NCBI GenBank assembly: GCA_934426825.1
Contig: CAKRYI010000006.1
Location: 42,558-106,557 of the forward strand
Length of the DNA stretch: 64,000 bases
Reading direction: 5' to 3'
Source of the DNA: an uncultured Acetatifactor sp.
GTDB lineage: Bacteria; Bacillota; Clostridia; Lachnospirales; Lachnospiraceae
Position numbers and translations under genes: made by a program. How positions within the stretch are numbered: position 1 is the stretch's first letter; every line of letters starts with the position of its first letter. The notes below the pieces were generated by a model. It made no database searches, was not told where the DNA came from, and worked only from the letters and a program-made list of their open reading frames with translations. Shown one piece after another: positions 41,615-50,289 of this stretch.

Positions 41615-42187
41615 TTACCTGTCAAGTATCTCCTTTAACGTCCTCGGTTCATAATCCATCCACGGCTTCATACATCCTACATTGATTGCCTTTACTTCCA
41701 CCGCATATACATGTCTGCAATCATTATGAACCATTTCGGACAGACATTTTTGATAATAATTGTCTTCCTCGCTGTTATGTGTATGCCCATATAACAGAAT
41801 TGCTCCCCTACCCATACTTTTCCAACTAAAAATAGGATAATGGCACAGTATCAGTTCATATGATTTTCCATTGACAGAATCACGTATCTCTTTATAATCA
41901 CATACTTCTTCAAACAACTGATGATACCTGTAATCAGAAACATCATCATGGTTCCCTCTTACCAAAATTTTATGACCTTTTAAGGTTGACATATAAGCTA
42001 TCAGATTCTCATTTTTCCCCCGAAAACTTATGTCCCCCAAAATGTACACGGTATCGCCGTTTGTTATTTTATTATTCCATTTTTCTTTCATTATCTCATG
42101 CATTTCGTCCAGACTTTCAAACGGTCTGTTGTCAAACCGGATGGAATTTTCATGAAACAAATGTAAATCACTGATATAATAATTCAT
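41615..42187 (-). CDS. Metallophosphoesterase (calcineurin-like), YfcE/MPP type
   Basis: 190 residues. The motifs are in order: ISDLHLFHENS (DxH), YILGDISFRG (GD), LVRGNHDD (GNHD), ILCHYPIFSW (H) and LLYGHTHNS (GHxH), which together bind two metal ions. It hydrolyses phosphodiesters or phosphomonoesters in the cytoplasm; substrate unknown. It follows the second phosphoesterase by 23 bp, and a decayed copy of the pair exists at 57984-58222. The upstream neighbours are AbiE. Confidence 0.9.
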   Translation of the reverse strand: MNYYISDLHLFHENSIRFDNRPFESLDEMHEIMKEKWNNKITNGDTVYILGDISFRGKNENLIAYMSTLKGHKILVRGNHDDVSDYRYHQLFEEVCDYKEIRDSVNGKSYELILCHYPIFSWKSMGRGAILLYGHTHNSEEDNYYQKCLSEMVHNDCRHVYAVEVKAINVGCMKPWMDYEPRTLKEILDR

Positions 42188-42210
42188 TTTTACCCCTTGT
42201 CTTCCATGTT

Positions 42211-42888
42211 CTATGCCAACTGTGTGACCTTATCTATTCTGCAATGGTAGTGTCCTAAATCGGTGTCCTCGTGGAAATGTCCAAAGTACCACTCCCGAAA
42301 TGTAACTCTCTCTGCAATGTTTTGAAAAAAGCGTACCTGTCCAAGCGCCTCACCATATATTTCATATCCAAGGGCACAAATGACTTTATACGGTGCGGTA
42401 TGCGTTATCATGTAATCAACGGTATAATCATGTGCTTTTAAATTTTTCCAACCCGCCTCATACTCCTCTTCAGAAGGCAATTCCTCCTGAAACCATGTTT
42501 CACCCAATTTTCTTCCTAATCGGTCTATGGAATATGCCCCACCAAAGACAAAAAAAGTTTTGTTTTCTATCTTATATATCTGCCCACGTATCAAATGAAT
42601 GATTCCCGGTTCAATCATATGCACCTTGCCACCATGCCATTCGTCTATCGGATAGCTATTCAGCGTATCAAATCTCTCATGGTTCCCATCACAGAACAAA
42701 ATTGTCATGGGCAGTTTCCTCAAGTAATTTCTTGTTTTTGCCTCCTCATCCTTGCTGAAACCGCAAATTCCGGTATCGCCACAGATAATCAGATAATCTT
42801 TTTCGCTCAACTCATTTCGCCCTATGAATGGGTCAAGTTTGTTTATGTCAAAAGTTCCATGAATATCGCCACATACAAATATGCTCAT
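42211..42888 (-). CDS. Metallophosphoesterase family protein
   Basis: 225 residues. VCGDIHGTFD (DxH), LIICGDTGICG (GD), FCDGNHERFD (GNHE), MITHTAPYKV (H) and WYFGHFHEDTD (GHxH) give a full metallophosphoesterase set. GNHE instead of GNHD is common in the Ser/Thr-phosphatase-like and ApaH-like groups. GGAGGAACC precedes the ATG. It is the first of a two-gene unit with the next phosphoesterase. Confidence 0.9.
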   Translation of the reverse strand: MSIFVCGDIHGTFDINKLDPFIGRNELSEKDYLIICGDTGICGFSKDEEAKTRNYLRKLPMTILFCDGNHERFDTLNSYPIDEWHGGKVHMIEPGIIHLIRGQIYKIENKTFFVFGGAYSIDRLGRKLGETWFQEELPSEEEYEAGWKNLKAHDYTVDYMITHTAPYKVICALGYEIYGEALGQVRFFQNIAERVTFREWYFGHFHEDTDLGHYHCRIDKVTQLA

Positions 42889-42998
42889 GCCAGGTTCCTC
42901 CGGTATGGGGTTGCTTACTGTTATTATTCTTCAAAAACAGCTGATTTCCTCTTTTATTCATATTTGTCCACATTTCTGCGCACGTTCTTTGCGCATAG

Positions 42999-43060
42999 CG
43001 AGTTTGCGTCAAGTGAGCGCAGACGCAAATCTCGTGATTGAAAAATTATATTTTTCAATC
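42999..43060. repeat. Two adjacent hairpins between the phosphoesterases and AbiE
   Basis: CGAGTTTGCGTC (42999-43010) pairs with GACGCAAATCTCG (43022-43034) with one bulge. Next to it GATTGAAAAAT (43036-43046) and ATTTTTCAATC (43050-43060) form an 11-bp perfect stem with a 3-base loop. The second could terminate abiE transcription on the minus strand. The gap 42889-43095 has no gene. Confidence 0.55.
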
Positions 43061-43095
43061 TTCTCCTGTGAAGAAGTTGAATGCAATCTATAGAG

Positions 43096-44097
43096 TTACT
43101 CTAACCCATGAATCTCGTCCTGTAACTTTTCAAGGAACTCAATAATCTCTTCAAACTCTGGTATATTCCCATATATCATATTCCTCATTGCTTGATAATC
43201 CTCTTGCAATGCACTAATTATCGATTCTCTTGGCAAGAGCTCAATGCTTCCCAAAGTTGCTGTTTCATAACGAGCACCCTTGGAATAATAAAACTTTTGC
43301 TTAAAGGCAACATCTTTTTCTAACAACTTTTTTCTATCAAATGCACTCTCTTTCACCCATGAATTTCCCAAGTTATACACATCATATAAATGCCTTGCGT
43401 ATCTGGCCGGCAATGTTTTACCTTCCGGAAAATTTGCAATTTTATGTAATATGGTGAGTTTTTCCCAAAAAGTTCTCTCAACATCAATGGTTAAAACCGA
43501 GGTTTCTTTTTGAGAAAATATATCCGGATATTTTTCGGCTGCAAACGGCATTACCGTTGTCTCATGAGATGGCAGCCATTCTGCCAATGGTCCAATTTCC
43601 AATCTTACACAGGAACGCAGATACTCTGCTTCAAATATCTGTGGATAATAAAAATTAACCACCATCTCATCTTCTGCATCAACCGAAGTCCATTCTCCGT
43701 CCCCCAGTCTTTCTTTCATTTCTAAATTCAACTGAGGAACCAATTCCTCTTTATAAAATTTTGCTGCTTCAGCGTTAATCTGCTTATTAAATATATTCTG
43801 CTTGGTTTTTGACCTTTCTTCCCAAGGATTTATCTCGTCATTAATAATTTTTCTCCAATCCAAAATCAAATCTATATCCTCGGAAAATCTTTCGATAACG
43901 TGGTACGATTTAGATAAACTTGTACCACCTTTGAAAACAAATGCATCCTTATACTTACAATCATGAAACAGATGGTCCAGCATAAAACACACCCAAAAGT
44001 CTTTTTCTATTACATTGGGCTGCATTCCCATCGAAATTGCAGTAGCTTGGAACAATTCTGTTCTATCCTTTAGCTCTAATTTAGCAACTTCCTTCAT
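43096..44097 (-). CDS. abiEii: AbiEii-type nucleotidyltransferase toxin
   Basis: 333 residues. VIEKDFWVCFMLDHLFHDCK and AFVFKGGTSLSKSYHVIERF then SEDIDLILDWR are the conserved AbiEii core; GGTSLSK and the DxDL Asp pair form the nucleotidyltransferase active site. AbiEii is the toxin of type IV AbiE systems, acting by transferring nucleotides (to tRNA in the MenT relatives), which stops growth during phage infection. It overlaps the abiEi stop by one base (TAATG), so expression is coupled. Confidence 0.9.
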   Translation of the reverse strand: MKEVAKLELKDRTELFQATAISMGMQPNVIEKDFWVCFMLDHLFHDCKYKDAFVFKGGTSLSKSYHVIERFSEDIDLILDWRKIINDEINPWEERSKTKQNIFNKQINAEAAKFYKEELVPQLNLEMKERLGDGEWTSVDAEDEMVVNFYYPQIFEAEYLRSCVRLEIGPLAEWLPSHETTVMPFAAEKYPDIFSQKETSVLTIDVERTFWEKLTILHKIANFPEGKTLPARYARHLYDVYNLGNSWVKESAFDRKKLLEKDVAFKQKFYYSKGARYETATLGSIELLPRESIISALQEDYQAMRNMIYGNIPEFEEIIEFLEKLQDEIHGLE

Positions 44098-44702
44098 TAT
44101 TCAGCACACACCTTTCTGATTACTGCATATATCCATTCACTTACACCCATTGCTTCCTCTAACATCTTTTTCTTTTCCGCTTCAGGCAATCTGTTTTTCA
44201 AACTCAGTATAATACTGTCATCAATCCGCTCTTTTCCCAATGTTTTTAATGCCTCAACAACCAAAGTGGTTGTCTCAGACATAAATGAAATCTCTCTATT
44301 CGCCCGATGCTTAAAAGACAGCGTAATATTATCCCAGGAAAATTTTCTATATGGTCCATCACTGATATAGACCCAAACAACCGGAACTTGTGTAGATAGT
44401 CCCAGTTTATTTAATGCAACATCTCCGCATGGAGCAATGGTCCAGCGAAAGCTTCTGGCAATAGCATATGCTATCGCATCGGGATTTGCAGGAAGATACT
44501 CTTTAAGCAACTTACTATATATTGGCTTTTCATACACTCCATCCATAATTCTTCGTATATTCTTTTCTTCAACTTGTCTTCCAAGACATTTTCTAACAGT
44601 TGTTGCTGTCGCAATATCTGTAAAATCTGATGTAAGAAAAACCGTTCCCGGTTCAGCTAATTCTATTCTCTTCTTAATTTCTGTATATATGCCGCTTGCC
44701 AT
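44097..44702 (-). CDS. abiEi: AbiEi-type antitoxin (DUF6088 family)
   Basis: 201 residues. The N-terminal winged-helix part is MASGIYTEIKKRIELAEPGT then LTSDFTDIATATTVRKCLGR and RIMDGVYEKPIYSK. The C-terminal part (IAPCGDVALNKLGLSTQVPV) is the AbiEi antitoxin fold. AbiEi neutralises AbiEii and represses the operon by binding inverted repeats; a matching palindrome over the promoter is present here. Called DUF6088 or AbiEi from layout and pairing. Confidence 0.88.
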   Translation of the reverse strand: MASGIYTEIKKRIELAEPGTVFLTSDFTDIATATTVRKCLGRQVEEKNIRRIMDGVYEKPIYSKLLKEYLPANPDAIAYAIARSFRWTIAPCGDVALNKLGLSTQVPVVWVYISDGPYRKFSWDNITLSFKHRANREISFMSETTTLVVEALKTLGKERIDDSIILSLKNRLPEAEKKKMLEEAMGVSEWIYAVIRKVCAE

Positions 44703-44718
44703 AAAATAACGCTCCTTT

Positions 44719-44757
44719 TGTCACGATTATTATATAATTTTCGCGACATCTTTTCAA
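44719..44757 (-). promoter_or_regulatory. AbiE promoter with overlapping inverted-repeat operator
   Basis: On the minus strand TTGAAA (44752-44757), 17 bases, then TATAAT (44729-44734): a near-consensus sigma-A promoter. TGTCGCGA and TCGTGACA (44719-44726 and 44741-44748) form an inverted repeat, 7 of 8 pairs, around the -10, an ideal position for AbiEi autorepression. The gap on to 45056 has no gene; a weak hairpin followed by seven Ts on the minus strand lies at 44936-44983. Confidence 0.75.
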
Positions 44758-45056
44758 CTGATTTTTCATAAACACATTATTATCAAATGCTCTGATATAA
44801 CCGTTCAATCATATCAACTTGTGCAATCACAAAAATACTTTAACGAACCCTTAGCCTTTCCTGTTTCTGGCAATAACCAGTTACAGGAATGTTTGAGGAC
44901 GAATAATTTTCTACACCGCACCCTTTACAAATAAAAAAAGCAAGAGAAAGCCCGGTTCCTAACTGGTTTCTTTCCCCTGCGTCCGTGGTGCTGTCACATT
45001 GTCATGCAATGCCGCCCTTATCAGGTGGTGCCATCATTTAATTGTTATTTGTTTAT

Positions 45057-45098
45057 ATGCTGACAGAACACTCCATTATCTGAGTGTTCTGTCAGCAT
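45057..45098. repeat. 17-bp perfect inverted repeat at a gene truncation point
   Basis: ATGCTGACAGAACACTC (45057-45073) and GAGTGTTCTGTCAGCAT (45082-45098) pair perfectly around an 8-base loop. It starts exactly where homology of the ABC permease fragment ends. No T-run follows on the minus strand, so it may be a terminator, a repetitive element, or the joined end of a lost mobile element. Confidence 0.65.
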
Positions 45099-45616
45099 CT
45101 GTTCTGTGTAATGCACAGTACCCGGATAACCGGCATAATCCAGTAATTTGCCCGTTTGCTGAATCCAATCAGAATCCCCGTTGCGATTCCAAACAAAGCG
45201 CCGAACAAATAACCGCCTAACAGCAGCCGTGCGGAGTAGGCAAGACATTTTAAAATCAACAGCCTCTCCTTCACCAGTGCTTCCAGTATTCTGTCCGGAG
45301 ACGGAAAATACAGCACCGGCAACAGCGCAAATTTCAGCGTTGCCAGATTTAACAGATTTAAGAAAAGGACGGCTCCCGCAATAAAACAGGACTTATAAAT
45401 CAGTTTTTTCCGAAGTCCCCTTTTTGCCAGAGATATAAGCAGCAAAAGCAAATAAACTCCGCCCCCTATCCCCAGCGCAATACTGAAATACGGATGTGCC
45501 ACAGCCGGCTGTTTTGTCGAATTCGGAATACTAATCTGAAGCAAGAGGGCAAACAAAATCGAGAGAACCGGTAAACTCAATTTTATGAGTTCCGTTACTT
45601 TTTCCTTACTTTTCAT
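45092..45616 (-). pseudogene. ABC transporter permease (SsuC/TauC-like), 3' truncated
   Basis: 174 codons. It has N-terminal membrane helices and then FPSPDRILEALVKERLLILK with SARLLLGGYLFGALFGIATG and LIGFSKRANYWIMPVIRV, the start of the binding-protein-dependent permease domain of sulfonate/nitrate/taurine importers. Intact proteins go on for another 120 or so residues, including the EAA loop; here the frame ends eight residues after PVIRV at the 17-bp palindrome. No ATPase or binding protein is adjacent. Not functional. Confidence 0.75.
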
Positions 45617-45716
45617 CTCTTCGTTCCTTTCATGTATACATTTCCTATCTGTTTAATATGAATTGTATATTACTATTATTTTCCTGCTGTGTCAATTACT
45701 TTTTACAGAATTTTAC

Positions 45717-45767
45717 AAAAAAAGATTGTGCACTGAGTTTTCCATTCTGAGTTCTCAGTTCACAATC
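45717..45767 (-). terminator. Terminator of the GH87 gene
   Basis: On the minus strand GATTGTG-A-ACTGAG pairs with CTCAGT-G-CACAATC, followed by seven Ts. It lies 35 bp after the stop codon. Confidence 0.88.
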
Positions 45768-45801
45768 CTTTTCCGGTTCTATATTATTCCAATTTTTGTT
45801 T

Positions 45802-48800
45802 TTATTTTGCTTTCGCGTGCAAGAGGCTTACGGCACCGATTCCCGCCACTGCGACCACACCACCTGTTCCGAGACATATCCACAGAATGGGCTGTTTTCC
45901 CTTCGCAGTATCTGACCGGAGCGAAGTCCGGTCTGCCTGAGACTGTGCACCGGCGGTCAAACTCTTTTCCAAAGTATGTGACTCCCCGCGCTTGTCTTGT
46001 CCTGTTTCACTCTGCGAAGCCGCCTTGTTGCGGGAAATGCGTTTTTGTTTTGTCTGCACCTGCTGTAAAGTTTGGTTCGCGTCTGTCCCGTCGGACTGCA
46101 GTAAGTTCTGTTTTGTGTCTGTACCGGATGAATTCTGTCGGGAATCCTGTCCGGATTTTTGCGACTGGGAATTCTCTCCATTTTGCCCCTGTTGCGAACC
46201 CAGTCCGGATTTTTCCGGCTGCGAATCTTCTCCCGACTGTCCCGGTTTCCCTGCGGTATTTTCATCCGCACAGAGCATAATCTGAAATGCCTCCGGTATC
46301 TCGTTATTAACTTCCTTCCCCGTAAACTCTGCCACAATACTGTTTTTCGTAAGGCTTCCCTGTGAATTGCCGCGGATATAAATGCCGTCGGTCAGTCTGC
46401 CTTCCACAGACAGATTTTTTACGGTAAGTCCCGAAATCCGGTTCCAGCAGTCCACCAGAACCGCCTCATAAGAGCAATTTATGACAGTGTTGTCAGTCAA
46501 AAGATACTCCGCCGTCATGGGTGCTTTGGTCGCCCATATCCACAATGCCCCAATGGGATATTCATAATCTGTGTGGTAAGAGCCGCAGCGAACCAGTGTG
46601 TTGTTCTGTACCGTTGTCATTCCGCCGAAACCGTTTGCCGTGTCATAGTCGGTTCCCAGACAGATTCCGGAGCCGTTGTTGATACTGTCCGCCACATAGT
46701 TAGCCGTGACCGTATTGCCGGTGCCGCCGTATATTGCAATGCCGTTTGCCAGAGTCGGCATTTGAACCGTGTTGCGGGTAATAATATTGTTACTGCTGTC
46801 TCCCATCCAAGGCCAAATGGCAATGCCGTCATCTCCGGTATTACGGATGCTGTTATAACGGATTACCGCTTTGTTGGTAGCGGAACACAAATTGATTCCG
46901 TCCGCATAGGTATTACGGATGCGGCACCCCTGCACCACCAGATTTGTGGTGTTGTAGCTCCAGATACCGACCTTCATGTGTTCCATCCACACGTTTTGAA
47001 CCGTCACATTCGTTGCCTGTCCGACTCCCTCAAAGCCTGCCAAATCACCGCTGTCATCCCTTACGGTGGACACGCCGGTCATGGCAAAATCATAAAATTT
47101 GCACGTTCCCTTGTACCGGAAAGCCGCACCAGCGCCCTCCAGCTCAGAGTACCACATTCCGGCGCCGCGGATTGTAACCCCCTGAACTTCCAATGCCTTT
47201 TTATTCTCCAGCCGGAACTTGCCACCGGGAATCCAGACTTCCTTATTCTGCTCCTTCGCCGCCGCAATACATGCCTCGATGGCGGCGTAGTCATCCGTTC
47301 CGTCATTGGGTGTTGCGCCAAAATCCACAATGGATAAACTGTTCTGCGGTTGTGCTAACGGGCTCTCCACAAGCTCTGCTTCCACAAAGTCAATGATATA
47401 ATAGGGAGACGTATCACCCGCATCCTTTTGGAGACGAATGGTGCTTCCCGCCGGAATTTCCTCCGCAAAAAGAACTCTGCTCTCGTCAAAGAAACGGTGA
47501 GGTTTCCCTTCCGCAGGGGTATTCGTGTAAGGATAGCTGCCGTAAATCCATGCGTATTTTGAGGTCAAATTCAAGCTCTGCTTTTTGGCTCCGTTGACAT
47601 AAAGGCTTAACACCGCCTCCATGCCGCTGCCGTCCGCACTGTCCGGCATGCTGTAGCGGAGAACCATCGCATTGGCGCTTTTCTGCAAAGTAAATTCCAC
47701 ATAATCCCCGGTTTGGTTTAATTTTACCGCACTTCTTCCACCGGCTTCCGACTGAATATCCGCGCTGTAGCGGGTACTGAAATTTAAAATTTCTGCATTG
47801 GTAGCTGCCTGCTCCGCCTCATAAGTAATATAAGGCTGACCGGCGCCGACCGCACCCGGATTTTCCGGATAAGAATTCAAATCCTGATTTTCCCCGTCCT
47901 CGCAGCCGTCATCCACCACATAATTTTTTGCCGCATCCTCCGCTGCCTCGCTGCTTTCGTATACCTCTCCAAGTACCGTTGTGTATACAGCCCGCTGGTT
48001 CAGAATGTCGGTATCTTTTACCTGCTCCACGCCGTTATTGAAAATCACGCTGAACGGCTGCTCTACGCTCGCCACCTTGGGAACCGTAATTTTAAACCAC
48101 TTTGCGCCAACCTCCGGTGCTGCCTCCGCCGCTGCTCCCGGCCAGCCCTTTCCAACCGTGGTGTCGTTGGCATATACATAGCCGTTTACCACCTGCCAAT
48201 TAGAACTGTTATAAAAATATACCACCGTGGACTGATTCTGTCCGCCGTAGCCCGCCGCAATCAGCGCTTCCTCCGCAGTGTCGTACACGGCGCCGTCACC
48301 GGTCACAAAAATTTCAGCCTTGTTATCCACAGCCAGTTCCACTCTTCCGGAACCGCCGTCCGTAAAAATCAGACCGAAGTTTTTAGCAGGCACTTCCATG
48401 CTCCGCCAGTCGTAAGCGCTCTGCGCATCATCCTTCTCCAGTGTAATTCCCGGCCACGACGCCCCCAAATCCGCTCCGTTGGCATAGGTATAGGCAAATA
48501 CCGTCGTCCAGTTTTTATGGTTGAGAAAATGAACTACCGTATTCGGGTTCTGCTCCTCCCCGCCGGACTCGCCGCCTGCACCGGAACCGCCGCTTTCTCC
48601 CCCTTCTCCGCTGCTGTCTCCGACACTCTGTTTTGCTTCTTGTGCGGACGCAAAAAGATTTCCAGCCGTCGTTGCATACACGTTTGTCTTATCTGCAAGA
48701 TAAAAATCCGTCTGCGAACCCGCATTATTATTGAAAATCAGGTTTACGGGTGTAGCTGAAGCATCCACGTCCATGGTGATTTTCCACCAGTTTTGTCCAA

Positions 48801-49344
48801 GCTCTGCAGCCTGCGAAACCTGCTGCCCCGGCCAGCCTCCAAAGATTTCGCCGGGATTCCACACATAAGCATATACATTTTCCCAGCCTGCCGCATTGTA
48901 TAAATACACGGTTGTCTCTGTGCTCACCGGTGCAAAAATGCGCTCCACCTCCTCGGCGGAGGCATACTTTGTTCCGTCGGAAACGGTATATACATTCACC
49001 GTATCATTAATGTAAATATCCACCTGAGAACCTGAATTGTCGTTAAATATTACATTAACCGTTTTACCAGACGTGTCAAAAGGAACCGTAACCTTAAACC
49101 ATTTGTCCCCTTTTTCCGGGGCAGCCACCGCCTGCTGCCCCGGCCAGGCTGCTCCGATTCCTGCTCCGTCCGCATACATATAAGCGTTTACTGTGCTCCA
49201 GTCCCGGTCATTGTAAAAATAGATCGTTGTTTCCCCGCCGGCGTTTACTGTCATTGCACTGCCGTCCCATACCCAGATACCGGATACCAGGAGACACACT
49301 GCAACAAGGTAAGCCGCCAGCCTTTCCCATACTTTGTTTTTCAC
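45802..49344 (-). CDS. Surface GH87-like alpha-1,3-glucanase with four CBM26-like modules and a CBM6-like module
   Basis: 1180 residues from a GTG start with AAGGAGGG. A signal peptide (LAAYLVAVCLLVSGIWVW) is followed by four starch-binding CBM26-like repeats (about 36-130, 141-235, 266-360, 371-460), each with an IYFYN or similar strand, a Trp and a WPG turn. About 490-650 is CBM6-like (YITYEAEQAATNAEILNFST). About 665-1010 is a right-handed beta-helix with ADGINL (Asp815) and GDDGIA (Asp838, Asp839). Those spacings (23 and 24) match the catalytic Asp triad I recall for GH87 mutanases. Then come a Gln/Ser-rich linker and a membrane helix with a basic tail (GTGGVVAVAGIGAVSLLHAK), without LPxTG. 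It would cut alpha-1,3-glucan or dextran-like polymers outside the cell. Confidence 0.82.
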   Translation of the reverse strand: MKNKVWERLAAYLVAVCLLVSGIWVWDGSAMTVNAGGETTIYFYNDRDWSTVNAYMYADGAGIGAAWPGQQAVAAPEKGDKWFKVTVPFDTSGKTVNVIFNDNSGSQVDIYINDTVNVYTVSDGTKYASAEEVERIFAPVSTETTVYLYNAAGWENVYAYVWNPGEIFGGWPGQQVSQAAELGQNWWKITMDVDASATPVNLIFNNNAGSQTDFYLADKTNVYATTAGNLFASAQEAKQSVGDSSGEGGESGGSGAGGESGGEEQNPNTVVHFLNHKNWTTVFAYTYANGADLGASWPGITLEKDDAQSAYDWRSMEVPAKNFGLIFTDGGSGRVELAVDNKAEIFVTGDGAVYDTAEEALIAAGYGGQNQSTVVYFYNSSNWQVVNGYVYANDTTVGKGWPGAAAEAAPEVGAKWFKITVPKVASVEQPFSVIFNNGVEQVKDTDILNQRAVYTTVLGEVYESSEAAEDAAKNYVVDDGCEDGENQDLNSYPENPGAVGAGQPYITYEAEQAATNAEILNFSTRYSADIQSEAGGRSAVKLNQTGDYVEFTLQKSANAMVLRYSMPDSADGSGMEAVLSLYVNGAKKQSLNLTSKYAWIYGSYPYTNTPAEGKPHRFFDESRVLFAEEIPAGSTIRLQKDAGDTSPYYIIDFVEAELVESPLAQPQNSLSIVDFGATPNDGTDDYAAIEACIAAAKEQNKEVWIPGGKFRLENKKALEVQGVTIRGAGMWYSELEGAGAAFRYKGTCKFYDFAMTGVSTVRDDSGDLAGFEGVGQATNVTVQNVWMEHMKVGIWSYNTTNLVVQGCRIRNTYADGINLCSATNKAVIRYNSIRNTGDDGIAIWPWMGDSSNNIITRNTVQMPTLANGIAIYGGTGNTVTANYVADSINNGSGICLGTDYDTANGFGGMTTVQNNTLVRCGSYHTDYEYPIGALWIWATKAPMTAEYLLTDNTVINCSYEAVLVDCWNRISGLTVKNLSVEGRLTDGIYIRGNSQGSLTKNSIVAEFTGKEVNNEIPEAFQIMLCADENTAGKPGQSGEDSQPEKSGLGSQQGQNGENSQSQKSGQDSRQNSSGTDTKQNLLQSDGTDANQTLQQVQTKQKRISRNKAASQSETGQDKRGESHTLEKSLTAGAQSQADRTSLRSDTAKGKQPILWICLGTGGVVAVAGIGAVSLLHAKAK

Positions 49345-49369
49345 TTTGTAACCCTCCTTATTCTATTTA

Positions 49370-49426
49370 GTTAATCGTTTAACTCTTAAGTAACTAAATT
49401 GTATTTCCGGTGTTACTAAAAGTCAA
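49370..49426 (-). promoter_or_regulatory. GH87 promoter with LacI-type operator
   Basis: On the minus strand TTGACT (49421-49426), 17 bases, TACAAT (49398-49403). GTTAATCGTTTAAC (49370-49383), with outer palindromic GTTAA/TTAAC arms and a central CG, lies just downstream of the start point and is typical of LacI/GalR repressor operators; a wider TTTAGTTA/TAACTAAA repeat surrounds it. Control by a sugar-responsive repressor is inferred. Confidence 0.65.
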
Positions 49427-49515
49427 TTATTATTTGGTTAACAGGAAGGTTATCTCCGTTATGCACAAATTAACCTAGAGCAATTTTGCTATTTTGCATA
49501 GCGGACGGGGCGCAC

Positions 49516-50289
49516 TTACTGATTCCGGTTCCCGACAATTTTATAATAAGCCCGTGACGTAAGGCGGAATACCAGATAGTATATGGCTGCGAAAACCAAC
49601 AGCGTAATCACCAGGCAAAGTCGGAACAGGGAAACGCTGTACAGATTCAGCATTTCCAGCAATCTGCAAATCATGGGGAATGCTGCTGCAACATGGATTG
49701 CCGCCGTCACAAGGGGCAGGAAAAATACCATGCGCACCTGAGACTGGATGGACGCTTTTACCTCCGCATTGCTCATTCCCACTTTTTCCATGATTTCGTA
49801 TCTGTCCTTGTCATCATACCCTTCCGATATTTGCTTATAGAAGATAATCATAACCGTCACCATCAAAAACATCACGCCAAGGAAGATTCCAAGAAAGAAC
49901 AGTCCACCGTACACCGTGTAAAATTCTTCCTCATTGGCAGTTCTGCACTCCGAATAACGCTCTGTCAAATAGGCGGTGTCAACGTTTCCCAGCGCTCCTC
50001 TCACCGCATTTCCGCAGGCAATCTTTTCCTCCTTGCTGCCGTCAATGTCAAAACCTGTGACATTCTCTATCTTTCCGCTGTTTTCCCCGCATTTTTCCTG
50101 CTGCAACAGAAAGATTTCGTCAAAGGTTTCCTCACTGTCCGTTACAATGTAGTACACTCCGCCAAACAGATATTCCATATATCTGTCCTGTCCGCCATTA
50201 TAAACCTTGTTTTCCGCCACCGAAAATTCCCTGCCAAGCAGGTTGACGGTACTGTCCGGATAAGGCTCCGAACTGTAAACGCTCACCAT
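49516..50289 (-). pseudogene. bceB: BceB-like ABC permease, C-terminal part after an in-frame TGA
   Basis: 257 codons in the same frame as the preceding part, separated from it by one TGA. MVSVYSSEPYPDSTVNLLGR is the end of the extracellular domain, then the last membrane helices (LGIFLGVMFLMVTVMIIFYK and LVFAAIYYLVFRLTSRAYYK) of the FtsX-like permease. The ATG at 50289 has no ribosome binding site, so a separate functional protein is unlikely unless TGA is read through or reinitiation occurs. Confidence 0.75.

Noticed and set aside
43096..44702. Complete phage or prophage remnant around the AbiE genes
   Set aside because: No integrase, capsid, terminase or lysis genes and no attachment-site repeats found.
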